This document shows positions 6,256 to 7,195 of a stretch of 7,195 nt of DNA, piece after piece. The notes beneath the pieces are model-generated. The model made no database searches. It saw only the letters and a list, made by a program, of their open reading frames with translations, and was not told the origin of the DNA. The position numbers and the translations under genes are program-made. This stretch comes from Promethearchaeota archaeon (lineage in GTDB: Archaea > Asgardarchaeota > Lokiarchaeia > Sigynarchaeales > SOKP01), in NCBI GenBank assembly GCA_016839425.1, contig JAEOUI010000285.1, positions 1-7,195 on the forward strand, read 5' to 3'. Position 1 is the first letter of the stretch, and each line of letters begins with the position of its first letter.

Positions 6256-7008
6256 TTAAACTAAAAGAATGCTTAACAGAACGAATAGAATTGTACAAAT
6301 AATAATCCATAATCCAATTACTATAACTTTTTTTGCTACCTGAATTTTTTTAACTCCATCCTTTTGCTCTATTAAAGTAATATCTTGCTTTGCTCTCAGT
6401 TTAGAAATCCTTCTTTTCAAGTCATTTTTCATCCATATAACGAATAAGGAAAACTCTGGAAGCCAATAATAGCTAATCAGATAAAAAAAGAAAACAGAAA
6501 AGAAAGTAAGAGTATAACTGAGGTTTTCGTGCAATGGGTTGAATGGAATGCCATTAGAATATAAGATAATTGTAAGTACAATGCGAAAGATATTATAAAA
6601 ATAGATCGCAAGTGAACTTATCAAGAATGTCTTGAATTTTCGCATCCAAATGCTCTTGTTTTGGTTTTGGTGCTTGTTATGGGGAATTGAAACACAAATA
6701 CCTAAATAGATTGCATACGCGTATATTCCCGTGCATGCAGCACTAACTCCAACATCTCCTTGTTCAGATACAGAAATCATATACATGCTAGCACCAAGAT
6801 AATATGAAAAGTCTTTTCCCGTGAGTATGGTTAAAATCGATGAAATAGGAAACACAAAAGGGGGATATGTAAAAATCCAAAAATACTTGAAGATCAAATA
6901 AACAACGATGCTCAATAATGGGCACAAAAGAAAAAATAGACCAATTGATACCCAAGAGAACGAATATTTCTTATCTTTAAATTCTATTTCCATTATAGAT
7001 ATATTCAC
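6256..7008 (-). CDS. Archaeosortase/exosortase-family membrane enzyme
   Basis: By family, archaeosortases are multi-pass membrane cysteine enzymes that cut C-terminal sorting tails of surface proteins and join the remainder to a lipid. The 250-residue protein has hydrophobic segments near 20-40, 44-62, 88-107, 126-150, 164-193 and 226-250. The three family catalytic residues are in order: Cys92 in SAACTGI, Arg142 in YNIFR, and His160 in NPLHENLSY. Start choice: GTG 7008 fits a leaderless transcript from the TATA-like box at 7033-7041. ATG 6993 would shorten it by five residues and is also plausible. The Lys/Arg-rich link at 197-227 and a last membrane helix form a C-terminal extension beyond the catalytic core. 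The upstream neighbour ends in a sorting-signal-like tail, a probable substrate. Which archaeosortase subfamily it belongs to cannot be told here. Confidence 0.88.
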   Translation of the reverse strand: MNISIMEIEFKDKKYSFSWVSIGLFFLLCPLLSIVVYLIFKYFWIFTYPPFVFPISSILTILTGKDFSYYLGASMYMISVSEQGDVGVSAACTGIYAYAIYLGICVSIPHNKHQNQNKSIWMRKFKTFLISSLAIYFYNIFRIVLTIILYSNGIPFNPLHENLSYTLTFFSVFFFYLISYYWLPEFSLFVIWMKNDLKRRISKLRAKQDITLIEQKDGVKKIQVAKKVIVIGLWIIICTILFVLLSILLV

Positions 7009-7032
7009 TTCGGATTTATCTATTAAGCTATT

Positions 7033-7041
7033 ATTTTAAAT
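7033..7041 (-). promoter_or_regulatory. TATA-like box of the archaeosortase gene
   Basis: TTTAAAATA on the minus strand is centred about 28 bases before GTG 7008, the spacing expected for a leaderless archaeal transcript. With the T8 tract just upstream it suggests the enzyme is transcribed apart from its neighbour. Confidence 0.4.
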
Positions 7042-7060
7042 TAGGTTAATTAATAAAATG

Positions 7061-7068
7061 AAAAAAAA
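7061..7068 (-). terminator. T8 terminator after the tail-bearing gene
   Basis: The minus-strand run of eight T lies 17 bases after the TAA stop at 7086-7088. This is a typical archaeal oligo-T termination signal. No hairpin precedes it. Confidence 0.5.
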
Positions 7069-7085
7069 GATATTTATTTAGTTAA

Positions 7086-7195
7086 TTATTTTTTTGTTCG
7101 GTTCTTGATTTTACGGTTTATCAAAAACGCAAAACCCATAAAAGCAACGATCATGGAAACGGTAATAAATGGTGTGGCAGGGGCTATGGGTTCAT
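7086..7195 (-). CDS. C-terminus of a membrane-anchored protein with sorting-signal-like tail (partial, 5' end cut)
   Basis: Only the last 35 codons and the stop are inside the window. They encode a proline-rich stretch EPIAPATP, a hydrophobic helix of about 17 residues (FITVSMIVAFMGFAFLI), then the basic end NRKIKNRTKK. This three-part layout of short motif, membrane helix and basic cluster at the extreme C-terminus is that of archaeosortase/exosortase substrates. An archaeosortase gene follows 77 bases downstream. The motif before the helix is not PGF, PEF or PEFG. The rest of the protein is unseen, so its function is unknown; a surface protein is inferred. A plain C-terminal membrane anchor is the alternative. 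Confidence 0.65.
   Translation of the reverse strand, partial: EPIAPATPFITVSMIVAFMGFAFLINRKIKNRTKK

Overview
The window looks archaeal, most likely from the ammonia-oxidising Nitrososphaeria (Thaumarchaeota). The evidence is an archaeosortase, FGAM synthase split into PurS, PurQ and PurL, TATA-like boxes about 27 bases upstream of start codons with almost no leader, T-tract terminators, and very AT-rich spacers around moderately AT-rich genes. The class assignment is my impression of the protein sequences, not a database result. An Asgard archaeon is the main alternative.

Every gene I can support lies on the minus strand, so transcription runs from high to low coordinates. In that order: the last 35 codons of a membrane-anchored protein whose tail has the layout of an archaeosortase sorting signal (7195-7086); a T8 tract and a TATA-like box; an archaeosortase/exosortase-family membrane protease or transpeptidase with its Cys, Arg and His visible (7008-6256); the four-gene operon purS-purQ-purL-purF (6137-1473); a 67-residue Cys/His-rich small protein behind its own promoter and a striking 8-bp dyad (1255-1052); a gene-poor AT-rich spacer of about 600 bases holding a GC-rich island that can fold (773-891); and the start of an unrecognised protein that ends in a coiled coil and runs off the window (453-1).

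The pur operon encodes all three subunits of FGAM synthase (step 4 of purine synthesis) and a protein of the PurF family (step 1). PurS, PurQ and PurL look intact. The PurF-like protein is odd. It keeps Cys2 as the N-terminal nucleophile, all four presumed [4Fe-4S] ligands and the DDS of the PRPP motif. However, the glutamine-pocket positions equivalent to E. coli Arg73, Asn101 and Asp127 are Gly, Asp and His, and the phosphoribosyltransferase flexible loop is shortened. It may be an ammonia-dependent PurF, a regulatory pseudoenzyme or a paralogue.

The most interesting points are this PurF, the archaeosortase next to a tail that does not show the archaeosortase signals I know (PGF, PEF or PEFG), the foldable GC-rich island, and the dyad overlapping the predicted transcription start of the small Cys/His protein.
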